Assembly: GCA_029856295.1 (NCBI GenBank)
Contig: JAHQWS010000127.1
Span: 1-6,996, forward strand
Direction of reading: 5' to 3'
DNA: 6,996 nucleotides
Source: Promethearchaeia archaeon
GTDB lineage: Archaea; Asgardarchaeota; Lokiarchaeia; Sigyniarchaeales; SOKP01
Shown here: in pieces, positions 1-6,229 of the stretch
Position numbering within the stretch: position 1 is the stretch's first letter
Layout of the letters: the number at the start of each line of letters is the position of its first letter
Position numbers and translations under genes: made by a program
The notes under the pieces: generated by a model
Database searches by the model: none
What the model was told of the DNA's origin: nothing
Seen by the model: the letters and a program-made list of their open reading frames with translations, nothing else

Positions 1-513
1 AAATCAATGTGGGCACATAAAAAAGATCTTTCTGCCCAGCAAATTGATGATTTAAATCATGAAAAAGAAATTTTAATGGATAGATTAGAGAATTTAACGG
101 TGCTTCCTAAAAAACTAGAATTAATTGGAAATCTTCTAGAAATTTCAGAAAAATTAAAAGATGACCAAAATTTCATAAAATTTCAAGAAGAGATCAAGGC
201 AATAAAGGATGAAATAAGAGATTCAAAAATAAAATTGAATTATTATTTAGAAATGATTAAAATTACAATAAACCAAGCTGTTAATCAGTTAGGAAATAAA
301 CCGCTTAATGAAGGTGATTATAAAGACGTGTATTTGAATTTATATTCATTTAGCAATAAACTTAAAAACATGACTGATACTAATTCATGGGAAAGATATC
401 GAGATTTAGCTCAAATACTTATTAATAAAGATGAGGCTGCTTTCGAGGAAATTTCTGAAAATATTTCTAAAATTCTCAAGATGAGTGATAATATAGAAGA
501 TTATATTAATTGA
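1..513 (+). CDS. Coiled-coil-rich hypothetical protein, C-terminal part (5' end outside window)
   Basis: I do not recognise this protein. The reading frame is open to the left edge; the first in-window Met is at base 7, with two sense codons (Lys, Ser) before it, so the gene probably starts outside the window and this is its C-terminal part. The 168 residues from that Met are charged, rich in Lys, Glu, Ile and Leu, and lack Cys. Residues about 12-80 show heptad-like spacing of Leu/Ile and should form one or two long helices, with a break near LPKK (about 33-36). The rest (about 80-168) also looks helical, with no membrane segment or catalytic motif. It is the only rightward gene here and converges on the GTPase gene, so it belongs to a different transcription unit. 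A structural or scaffold role would be a guess. Confidence 0.7.
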   Translation, partial: KSMWAHKKDLSAQQIDDLNHEKEILMDRLENLTVLPKKLELIGNLLEISEKLKDDQNFIKFQEEIKAIKDEIRDSKIKLNYYLEMIKITINQAVNQLGNKPLNEGDYKDVYLNLYSFSNKLKNMTDTNSWERYRDLAQILINKDEAAFEEISENISKILKMSDNIEDYIN

Positions 514-571
514 GAATCAAACTTTTACAAGACTCGAATTTAAAATTATTCTTAAAAATTTATTTTACGTT
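514..571. terminator. Convergent intergenic gap, likely termination region for both flanking genes
   Basis: This 58-bp AT-rich gap separates the rightward coiled-coil gene (stop ends at 513) from the leftward GTPase gene (stop TAA at 572-574). On the minus strand a T5 tract (plus-strand A5 at 554-558) lies about 15 nt past the GTPase stop. On the plus strand there are T4 runs at about 563-566 and from 570. Archaeal RNA polymerase commonly terminates at T-rich tracts without a hairpin. I see no convincing stem-loop, so the call rests on position and composition. Confidence 0.35.
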
Positions 572-1762
572 TTAGGTCGTATGTAATTCAATAATATCAT
601 TATTTTTCATCTTATAATCTAATCCAACTTTTTTACGCTTTTGCCGAGCATTTTTCCTAATAATAATTGCATATTCAAAATTTTCTAAGAAACTTCGATG
701 AATTTTTAGCGCTATATCTTTTACTTTGGCACCCACATCCACTAAGAGTGGTTTTTCGGCTACTTTACCAGATTGAGAGGTAAATATTTTTATCTTTTCT
801 AAAAATTCCAAAATAATATCTCCAAAATCATTTGGAAAATTCCCTTTTTTGGTGCTTGTTCCTATAAGTATTGAAAACTTGTCAGAGTAGAACGTTTTCA
901 GAAGTTTAAAATTAGCTTCCGTATGCGGGAGGTCACCTTTAGTAGCTAAAATTAATGCTTTTTTATAAACTATAGCAGGTATTAAGGCATCTACGACTTG
1001 TTCAAGGGTAATCTCTCCAAAAATTTTCACAACCGCATTTCGTACCCCATTTTCATGTACAATTTCCTTAATTTTTTCTGTAAAATTTACTAAATCTGGA
1101 ATATTTTTAGCCTCTTTAGTCAAGTAGAAGACTTGAATCTTGTTAGAACCCGTTTTTTCTATAATTATAGGAGGAGCAGGAATATTAATTCTAATATCTG
1201 AATTAGAAAGTTCAGTTAGCATCAATTCCATTTGATCTTCAATATTTCGAGATAAATCTATACATAAACAAATTAAATCACATGATCTGAGTTGAGAAAG
1301 AATTTCTTTTCCATTTCCTACTCCTATAGATGCTCCTTCCATTAAAGAAGGCATATCTACAATTTGAAACCTCATTTCATGATAGTTATATATTCCAATC
1401 ACTGGAATTGCCGTGAATTTGCCTATTTTTTCTTTTGCCGCTCCAGTTAAAAAATTTAAGAGTGAAGTCTTACCAACTCCAGGAGTATGGTAATCACTAA
1501 TTAAAATTATTTGAAGTCCCTCTTTTTTAATTGAAAAAGGACTTACTTTACCAGTACTTTTTAATCTTTGCTTATGTTCCTCTTTTTGGCGTCTTAATTT
1601 CGCAAGTCTTGACTTATTTAATGCTACAATCTTTTCAGTAGCCTTATGCTTAGGAACTAAAGATAAAAATTCTTCTAATCCTTTTATTTTTTCATCTAAA
1701 GAAGAAGCATCCAAATAGCGTTGATAAGCTGCTTGTGCTTCAGGACCTATATTGGAGCTCAA
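572..1762 (-). CDS. Divergent DRG/Rbg-family (Obg-like) GTPase with C-terminal TGS domain
   Basis: DRG proteins are ribosome-associated translation GTPases in archaea and eukaryotes. Residues about 22-68 (EKIKGLEEF...PKHKATEK...RLAKLRRQ) match the basic helical N-terminus of DRG. The G domain follows: P-loop HTPGVGKT at 92-99, switch I FTAIP near 116-120, G3 DMPSLMEGAS at 136-145 with the DRG-like run up to CDL at 161-163, G4 TKGD at 274-277 and G5 STKKG at 303-307. A TGS domain closes the protein (about 338-396), with the DRG-like stretches KIHRSFLENFEYA and VGLDY. Unusual changes are the first P-loop Gly to His, the G3 Gly to Ser and the G4 Asn to Thr, so nucleotide binding or hydrolysis may be weakened. 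The start is TTG at 1762: an in-frame TAA lies two codons upstream, and GGAG lies about 15 nt upstream. It is 26 bp downstream of the longin-like gene. The length (396 aa) fits a DRG with a short N-terminal extension. The family call is firm; activity is uncertain. Confidence 0.9.
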   Translation of the reverse strand: MSSNIGPEAQAAYQRYLDASSLDEKIKGLEEFLSLVPKHKATEKIVALNKSRLAKLRRQKEEHKQRLKSTGKVSPFSIKKEGLQIILISDYHTPGVGKTSLLNFLTGAAKEKIGKFTAIPVIGIYNYHEMRFQIVDMPSLMEGASIGVGNGKEILSQLRSCDLICLCIDLSRNIEDQMELMLTELSNSDIRINIPAPPIIIEKTGSNKIQVFYLTKEAKNIPDLVNFTEKIKEIVHENGVRNAVVKIFGEITLEQVVDALIPAIVYKKALILATKGDLPHTEANFKLLKTFYSDKFSILIGTSTKKGNFPNDFGDIILEFLEKIKIFTSQSGKVAEKPLLVDVGAKVKDIALKIHRSFLENFEYAIIIRKNARQKRKKVGLDYKMKNNDIIELHTT

Positions 1763-1788
1763 ATCTTATCACATTGACTCCGTGATTT

Positions 1789-2241
1789 TCAAAAAAGGCT
1801 CTTAAATCTATCTTCTGTTTTTAATTTCAAATCTCCAAGAGTATTATCTATCCTGACATTATACTTTTTAAAGAATTTACCTTTTTTTGAAAAAATATCA
1901 TTAATAGAGTATCTATTCATGAAATTTTGAAGGATCTCATATAAAAGTTTCTTGACTACCTCAGAATCTGTTTCCTTTTCAATTATTGCATAAGCTAGTA
2001 ATGGTTGTGTATTTTTTTCATCACTGCCCGGCAGCGCTATCATTTCGCAATTACATACAAGTTTAAGAGATGCCAAACTAACTACATTAATGTCATCATC
2101 AAAAACCTCAGACGTAAAGCTCTCTAAAGCGGAAAGGAATCCTGCTCTTAAGTCAGGTTCTAAAACATCTGAGGATGAATAATATTTAGTTTCTATTAAA
2201 CTACGATTCCCAAGATTAATACCACACTCAAGTATGGCCAT
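1789..2241 (-). CDS. Small longin/roadblock-like (profilin-like fold) protein, predicted partner of the DRG-like GTPase
   Basis: No diagnostic motif names this 150-residue protein; the call rests on its inferred secondary-structure order. Two strands at about 2-21 (AILECGINL, RSLIETKYYS) are followed by an amphipathic helix with VLEPDLRAGFLSALESFTSEV at about 26-46. Strands follow around 52-70 and 80-89 (PLLAYAIIEK), then a second long helix at about 92-110 (EVVKKLLYEILQNFMNRYS) and a basic tail. The order beta-beta-alpha-beta-beta-(beta)-alpha is that of longin and roadblock/LC7 domains, which act as GTPase platforms, GEF subunits or vesicle-traffic adaptors and are numerous in Asgard archaea. 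There is no signal peptide or membrane segment, so it should be cytosolic. It is the first gene of a pair with the DRG-like GTPase, which supports a role as GTPase partner. The ATG at 2241 has no clear Shine-Dalgarno sequence, and a TATA-like palindrome lies about 47 bp upstream. That this is a real gene is fairly sure; the fold is moderate and the function inferred. Confidence 0.7.
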   Translation of the reverse strand: MAILECGINLGNRSLIETKYYSSSDVLEPDLRAGFLSALESFTSEVFDDDINVVSLASLKLVCNCEMIALPGSDEKNTQPLLAYAIIEKETDSEVVKKLLYEILQNFMNRYSINDIFSKKGKFFKKYNVRIDNTLGDLKLKTEDRFKSLF

Positions 2242-2280
2242 TTCGGCTTCTCTATTAATATATTTTTTGTTCTTTCTTTG

Positions 2281-2296
2281 TTATTTATATAAATAA
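2281..2296 (-). promoter_or_regulatory. TATA-like 16-bp palindrome, probable promoter of the longin/GTPase operon
   Basis: TTATTTATATAAATAA is a perfect 16-bp palindrome centred about 47 bp upstream of the ATG at 2241. Read on the minus strand it matches the archaeal TATA consensus (TTTATATA-like). With initiation about 25 bp downstream, the mRNA would start near 2262-2264 with a leader of about 20 nt. Being palindromic, it could recruit TBP in either orientation, but no plus-strand gene follows. Confidence 0.45.
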
Positions 2297-2463
2297 ATTG
2301 ATTATTTAATTTTTGTTTTTTTTTTTAATCAATCTATATTCATTTGTTTCTTATATGTAATATTTTTTTTTATTTTTTATAGTTTTTTTTGAGCTTGAAA
2401 AGTAGTGAATTCACGAATGTAAGATAAAATGAGAGCAAATTATATACAAATGGCAAGATTAAT
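2297..2463. other. AT-rich intergenic region with inverted repeat, T11 run and a GTGAATTCAC palindrome
   Basis: This is the rest of the 222-bp gap between folD and the longin-like gene. It holds an 8-bp inverted repeat, ATTGATTA at 2297-2304 and TAATCAAT at 2326-2333, around a T-rich loop with an 11-T run (2316-2326). Just upstream of the TATA-like element, it could be an operator. Further T8/T6 runs lie at about 2363-2388 on the plus strand, where no gene ends, so they are not obvious terminators. A perfect 10-bp palindrome GTGAATTCAC sits at 2405-2414. I see no tRNA, ncRNA or credible small gene. Confidence 0.35.
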
Positions 2464-3330
2464 TCAATCGCTGAAGTGTCGCAGATATGCTTGGTACGTG
2501 TTCCTCAATAAAAAACTGACTGTCATTGGACCAACACCCCCGGGCACTGGAGTTATTTTACTGCACTTATTTATGACTCCATCAAAATCAACATCACCAC
2601 ATAATTTACCTTCAACTCTATTTATTCCAACATCAATGATAACTACACCATCTTTTATTTTTTCTTTTGTTATAAAATTAGGGCGCCCGACAGCAACTAT
2701 TAATATGTCTGCGTTTTTTATATAACTGTTTATATCTCTTGTTGACGTATGACATATTGAGACTGTTGCATTCCTCTTTAATAGCATAAATATTAATGGC
2801 TTTCCAACTAAGTTAGAACGATTAATAATAGTGACGTTTTTTCCTTTAATCTCTACTTTATTATGTTCTAATAACGCAATAATTCCTTTAGGAGTACATG
2901 CCGCCATGCTTTCGTCATAATCAAAAAGCTTACCTCTATTACAAGGATGAGACCCATCAACATCCTTTATTGGTGATATATATTCTAAAAACTCAAGGGT
3001 ATATTCTCTTAAATGTTGAGGTAGCGGTAATTGTAATAAAATTCCATTGATAGAATCATCATTATTTAAATTTTCTATCTTTTTAATTAATTCATTTTTA
3101 GAAATATTTTCAGCTAAATTAACCATTATGGATTCTATTCCAACGTGTGCTGATGTTTTATGTTTTATATTTACATAAATCTTCGATGCTGGATCTTCAC
3201 CAACTAAAATGGTAGCTAATTTCGGTCTAGTTTGTAGTTTATTTACTAAATCATTAATTTTTGATTTTAATTCTAAGTTTAAATTATCAGCCAATTTCTT
3301 TCCATCAAGAATTTTATCTCTGCTGAACAT
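2464..3330 (-). CDS. folD: Bifunctional methylenetetrahydrofolate dehydrogenase / methenyltetrahydrofolate cyclohydrolase FolD
   Basis: FolD oxidises 5,10-methylene-tetrahydrofolate to methenyl-tetrahydrofolate with NAD(P)+ and hydrolyses it to 10-formyl-tetrahydrofolate, linking the serine/glycine and formate one-carbon pools; it is cytosolic. The 288-residue length is normal. Catalytic residues are present: Tyr52 and Lys56 in YVNIK, Gln100 in LLQLPLP, and Asp125 in KDVDG (122-126). The Rossmann part has INRSNLVGKP at 169-178, where the usual GRS glycine is Asn, then ADILIVAVGRP (207-217), IIDVGIN (231-237) and the family signature PVPGGVGPMT (261-270). All this indicates an intact enzyme. 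ATG at 3330 is used; no Shine-Dalgarno sequence is visible and TATA-like sequence lies about 21 bp upstream, suggesting a leaderless message. The gene is 78 bp downstream of the toroid gene with no functional link. FolD is patchy in archaea, many of which use tetrahydromethanopterin instead, so it implies a tetrahydrofolate pathway here. Confidence 0.97.
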   Translation of the reverse strand: MFSRDKILDGKKLADNLNLELKSKINDLVNKLQTRPKLATILVGEDPASKIYVNIKHKTSAHVGIESIMVNLAENISKNELIKKIENLNNDDSINGILLQLPLPQHLREYTLEFLEYISPIKDVDGSHPCNRGKLFDYDESMAACTPKGIIALLEHNKVEIKGKNVTIINRSNLVGKPLIFMLLKRNATVSICHTSTRDINSYIKNADILIVAVGRPNFITKEKIKDGVVIIDVGINRVEGKLCGDVDFDGVINKCSKITPVPGGVGPMTVSFLLRNTYQAYLRHFSD

Positions 3331-3408
3331 TTTTAATCTTTTAAATTTTTAATATATCGATAAGACGATTCGAAAATTCGCGCAATATTTAAATAAATTA
3401 TAGAAAAT
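3331..3408 (-). promoter_or_regulatory. Putative folD promoter region with TATCGATA palindrome
   Basis: On the minus strand ATATATTAAA (3347-3356) is centred about 21 bp from the folD ATG and fits an archaeal TATA element for a leaderless transcript. A second candidate, TTTAAATA (3386-3393), lies 56-63 bp upstream. An 8-bp palindrome TATCGATA (3355-3362) overlaps the edge of the first element. The same 8-mer occurs upstream of the toroid gene at 4620-4627. Position supports a promoter; strength and start site are unknown. Confidence 0.35.
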
Positions 3409-4560
3409 TTATATCCTTCTTTTTCTCCGAATAATAATAATCGCTACGGCAACTACACCTATAGCAACTAATAGTCCGACCAAAATCCAATAATTAAATT
3501 CCACCATAAAGATTTCTTCATTCAAGGATACTGAATCAGCATCAAGTAGGTTTATTATTTCAAGTGCATAATATGAATTTACCACTGAGGAATATTTCTG
3601 TTCAGACCCATCGTCAATATCTTTAAATCCCCCATCTTTGAAGTTTTGACGATTTAAAATCCACTTTAAAGTCTCTTCTTCATCTTGTAATTCGCCATCA
3701 TCGATTAGAGAAATCCCCATTATGCAGTAAAACGTGCTACTAATCATTGTATTTTCAGCATCATCATCGGGATAATATCCCCCATAGTTATCCGCGTCAT
3801 TTTCGTTATCTTCGAAAAAGGATTGAAGATAATCGATTGTAGAATCTTTACCAGAAAGTTCATCAACATCATCAATCTCATCCATACTTAATATAGCATA
3901 ATAGGTATTAAGAATGGTTGAGGATGAGTCAATACTACCCCCATATCCCCCATCACTATTTTGACACGATGTAATCCAAGTTTTTGTAATTGATTTACTA
4001 GCATAATCCTCGTCGAGTAAATCATATATTTTTAATGCAAAATATGTGGACGCCATAGTAGCGGAAGTGGATGTTTTTGAAGCAGCATAGCCACCGCCAT
4101 TCTGTAAAAGAGAATCTACAAAAGCGTTAATTTTACTCTTTAATGATGAACTAACTTCATAATCTTTGTTAGTATCTTCTAAAAGTTCTAAAGATTTTAA
4201 GAGAAAATAAAGTTTATAAATATCAGGATCTCCACTACCAGCCTTGGATTTGGCGCTGTCTTCCAAATCTTCTGGAAGGTCAGTTGTATTTACTTCGTGC
4301 TCAACAGTTCCAAAAAGATCTTTTTTTTGTAATAAATCAAATTCGTCTAAAATCTCAAGGGCATAAGCAGTCGCCTCTTCTGATACATCATCATTATTTT
4401 CCACTGAATTTGAAAATCCCTCATCTTCAATTTCACACTCATAGAGAAAATCAGTTATATAAGTTTTCCGTGGTTTAGCTAATACCGAAGGGATAATTGA
4501 AAATGTGATAATAAAAACTAAGGTGAAAATTATTAACATTCGAATTTTCGAAGTTTTCAT
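3409..4560 (-). CDS. Secreted, C-terminally membrane-anchored alpha-toroid repeat protein (prenyltransferase/squalene-cyclase-like)
   Basis: Residues 1-29 form a signal peptide: basic start MKTSKIR, a hydrophobic core at about 8-27 and a VLA-K cleavage-like site. The C-terminus (about 356-383) is a hydrophobic helix followed by RRKRR, a stop-transfer anchor, so the body should sit outside the cell. Between them are at least four repeats of the type seen in protein prenyltransferase beta subunits and triterpene cyclases, a Gly-rich turn followed by a helix with (T/S)Y/F-x-A/C: QNGGGY (153-158) with TYFALKIYDLL; QNSDGGYGG (200-208) with TYYAILSM; NYGGYYP (258-264) with STFYCIMGI; QNFKDGGFKD (305-314) with SYYALEIINLL. 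Helical pairs at about 61-77 and 113-127 may be further repeats without the Gly turn. The DxDD signature of squalene-hopene cyclases is not present. Loops are very Asp-rich. Enzymatic activity is doubtful; a surface binding or structural role is equally possible. The ATG at 4560 starts the signal peptide directly. Confidence 0.85.
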   Translation of the reverse strand: MKTSKIRMLIIFTLVFIITFSIIPSVLAKPRKTYITDFLYECEIEDEGFSNSVENNDDVSEEATAYALEILDEFDLLQKKDLFGTVEHEVNTTDLPEDLEDSAKSKAGSGDPDIYKLYFLLKSLELLEDTNKDYEVSSSLKSKINAFVDSLLQNGGGYAASKTSTSATMASTYFALKIYDLLDEDYASKSITKTWITSCQNSDGGYGGSIDSSSTILNTYYAILSMDEIDDVDELSGKDSTIDYLQSFFEDNENDADNYGGYYPDDDAENTMISSTFYCIMGISLIDDGELQDEEETLKWILNRQNFKDGGFKDIDDGSEQKYSSVVNSYYALEIINLLDADSVSLNEEIFMVEFNYWILVGLLVAIGVVAVAIIIIRRKRRI

Positions 4561-4705
4561 TAAAATTATCCTAGAGCTAATTATATTTATTTTTTTAAAT
4601 TTAACTTGAAATTAAAAATTATCGATAGTATTAAAATTTCGAGGCAGAAATTTTTGATTTTTAATTGATAAATTAAGATTTGAGATAAATCACCAATTTG
4701 AGATC
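4561..4705 (-). promoter_or_regulatory. AT-rich gap holding the putative toroid-gene promoter
   Basis: ATAAATATAA on the minus strand (4581-4590) lies 21-30 bp from the ATG at 4560, the position expected of a TATA element for a nearly leaderless mRNA. AGGAT about 9 nt before the ATG is at best a weak Shine-Dalgarno sequence. The palindrome TATCGATA occurs at 4620-4627, and actin transcription presumably ends in the AT-rich part next to 4706. No gene is visible. Confidence 0.35.
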
Positions 4706-6229
4706 TCATATATTAAAGATTTCGCTAATATCTTTATATAATAAATCAGGATTGACCTGAAATTCTTCATAGGTGACAAATAAACTTTGAAAGGATGGTA
4801 AGCTGCCGAGAATGGATGCACCATTGAAAATGGCGTATTGAAGATTATCTGGAACATAAAATTTAATAAGTTCGTTTGAGGTATCAAGATCCATAAATTC
4901 CTTCGCAACTGAAGTTTTATCAATTAACTTATCCATATTTTTTGGGGAGTGAGAAAGAATATTTTTTCCACAAAATGGACAAAATACGGAGGTTTCATCC
5001 ATTATTTTTTTCATGCAATGCGGACATATATTTTCAGATTGCTTTTTTTCTTTCTTTTCTATTTGCCCACCTAAATCTATAGGTATTTGAGGCAAACTCA
5101 TTTCAGCACCACATTCAGGACAATTTGTTTTGCCATCAGCTAAATTTACTAATGCCCCGCAATGTGGACATGTATCTACTGATTTCATTATTCCCTCTAA
5201 AACCTTAAGTGATTCAGATTCCTCTTCTAGCTTTTTTTTGCTTGGTCTAGGAATAGAGCCTAATTGAGGTAATAAAGTATTTAATTCTTGCTTTAATCTT
5301 TCATCAAATCCACTATATGACAAATTCCCACCTGAAATAACAATATGATTTAATAACTCGTACCAATGTTCCTTGCTTAACATTTGTAAACAGTAAATAA
5401 CTGATTGTGGAATGCTCATCATATTGTACCCAAGCATAGATGGCTGAAACATAACTTCTGGAGCTTCATAGAAAATATGATTAGGAATTTCTTTAACTGA
5501 ACCGTCAGGCATAGGAAATGTATAATTATCAGTTGCTTTAGGCGGATTTGCCGGATCCAAAACAAAATAACAATTTTTTTCTTTAATTTCTTTTATTATT
5601 TCAGAACCTGCAGAGGATTCTATATTAATTCCCTCCCTCATTAAGAGCGATTTTAGATTATGATTGACGTCGATCCCTGCCAAATTTAATTTTTGGACAG
5701 CTGCATGATGAATGAGACCATTTATTATAGGAACAATCCATGTAACACCGTCACCACTTTCAATTACTAAACCAGTAGTAAGCCCAACGGAAAAACTTGA
5801 AAGTAGAGGAGATTGCATCATTATTAGAGACTTAACCCGATGTGTTTCAAATAATACTCTCGCTATATATTCTTTTGTCTCTCTTGGAACAAAGGGATGC
5901 TCAACATATATAACAGGATAGTACGATAAATTTTCAATTCTTAATAATGTATAGAAAATATGATTTAAGATTTCATAGTAATTATCCCAATCCATAATCA
6001 CCCCTCTTTGTATTGGATAATTAACTTTAAGAACACCGCGCATCTTCATAGCATCGTCGCCAACATAAACTGCCTTAGCGCCTACATCAACCATAACCGA
6101 TTGATATTTTTCAGTACCAGTAATACATGGAAAGATAAAACGAGGGCTTGGTTCACCAGCAAACCCAATTTTTATATAAGCACTACCGATATCAATGATA
6201 ATTGGTGTTCCTGGAAGAGGTAACGGCAT
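4706..6229 (-). CDS. Actin-family protein (Asgard actin/Arp) with inserted double zinc ribbon
   Basis: Residues 1-320 and about 453-507 align along their length with eukaryotic actin. Phosphate-1 loop DIGSAYIKIGFAG (13-25) keeps the ATP-binding Lys20. RFIFP, the DNase-loop-like VMVDVGAKAVYVGDDA (46-60), RGV..YPI..GVI.DWD and FET follow. Gln139 matches catalytic Gln137 of mature muscle actin. Phosphate-2 loop is ESGDGVTWIVPI (157-168). Then LNLAGIDV, IKEKNCYF, FQPSMLG, the adenosine motif ISGGNLSYSGF (298-308), and near the C-terminus SILGSLPSFQ (472-481). Minus the insertion it has about 374 residues, against 375 for actin. The insertion (about 321-453) begins with a charged helix and carries C354-x2-C357-x12-C370-x2-C373 and C402-x2-C405-x11-C417-x2-C420, two CPxC zinc ribbons joined by a Lys/Glu-rich linker. 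Actin D154 and H161 are Glu157 and Trp164, so hydrolysis may be slow. It is probably a cytosolic actin-related protein; polymerisation is uncertain. An in-frame TGA two codons upstream fixes ATG 6229 as the first possible ATG. The gene appears to be monocistronic. Confidence 0.95.
   Translation of the reverse strand: MPLPLPGTPIIIDIGSAYIKIGFAGEPSPRFIFPCITGTEKYQSVMVDVGAKAVYVGDDAMKMRGVLKVNYPIQRGVIMDWDNYYEILNHIFYTLLRIENLSYYPVIYVEHPFVPRETKEYIARVLFETHRVKSLIMMQSPLLSSFSVGLTTGLVIESGDGVTWIVPIINGLIHHAAVQKLNLAGIDVNHNLKSLLMREGINIESSAGSEIIKEIKEKNCYFVLDPANPPKATDNYTFPMPDGSVKEIPNHIFYEAPEVMFQPSMLGYNMMSIPQSVIYCLQMLSKEHWYELLNHIVISGGNLSYSGFDERLKQELNTLLPQLGSIPRPSKKKLEEESESLKVLEGIMKSVDTCPHCGALVNLADGKTNCPECGAEMSLPQIPIDLGGQIEKKEKKQSENICPHCMKKIMDETSVFCPFCGKNILSHSPKNMDKLIDKTSVAKEFMDLDTSNELIKFYVPDNLQYAIFNGASILGSLPSFQSLFVTYEEFQVNPDLLYKDISEIFNI
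4868..5269 (-). other. Double zinc-ribbon insertion within the actin gene
   Basis: This coding segment corresponds to residues about 321-454. It interrupts the actin fold after the helix ERLKQELNTLL and before the strand IKFYVP, the equivalent of mature actin residues about 320-325 in subdomain 3. The eight Cys codons run from C354 (5168-5170) to C420 (4970-4972). Codon use and base composition look like the flanking actin sequence and the frame is intact, so it is a true domain insertion and not an assembly join or frameshift. The zinc ribbons could bind nucleic acid or protein; the sequence does not say which. Confidence 0.85.

Noticed and set aside
2316..2388. Plus-strand T-runs as a terminator
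   Set aside because: No rightward gene ends nearby. On the coding (minus) strand these are A-runs, which do not fit T-tract termination of folD.
2429..2725. 98-codon rightward reading frame
   Set aside because: Most of it lies antisense to the conserved 3' part of folD, and its composition resembles no protein family. It is a shadow of folD.
4284..4478. 64-codon rightward reading frame
   Set aside because: Antisense to the N-terminal part of the toroid gene, with no promoter or family resemblance.
4690..4923. 77-codon leftward reading frame
   Set aside because: It overlaps the C-terminal actin codons in another frame; the actin frame carries conserved residues (SILGSLPSFQ), so this one is spurious.
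4868..5269. Zinc-ribbon segment as a separate gene or assembly chimera
   Set aside because: The frame is continuous with actin on both sides, actin resumes at the expected strand, and composition does not change.
5712..6223. Two rightward reading frames (5712-5921 and 6008-6223)
   Set aside because: Both are antisense to conserved actin motifs and have no recognisable features.
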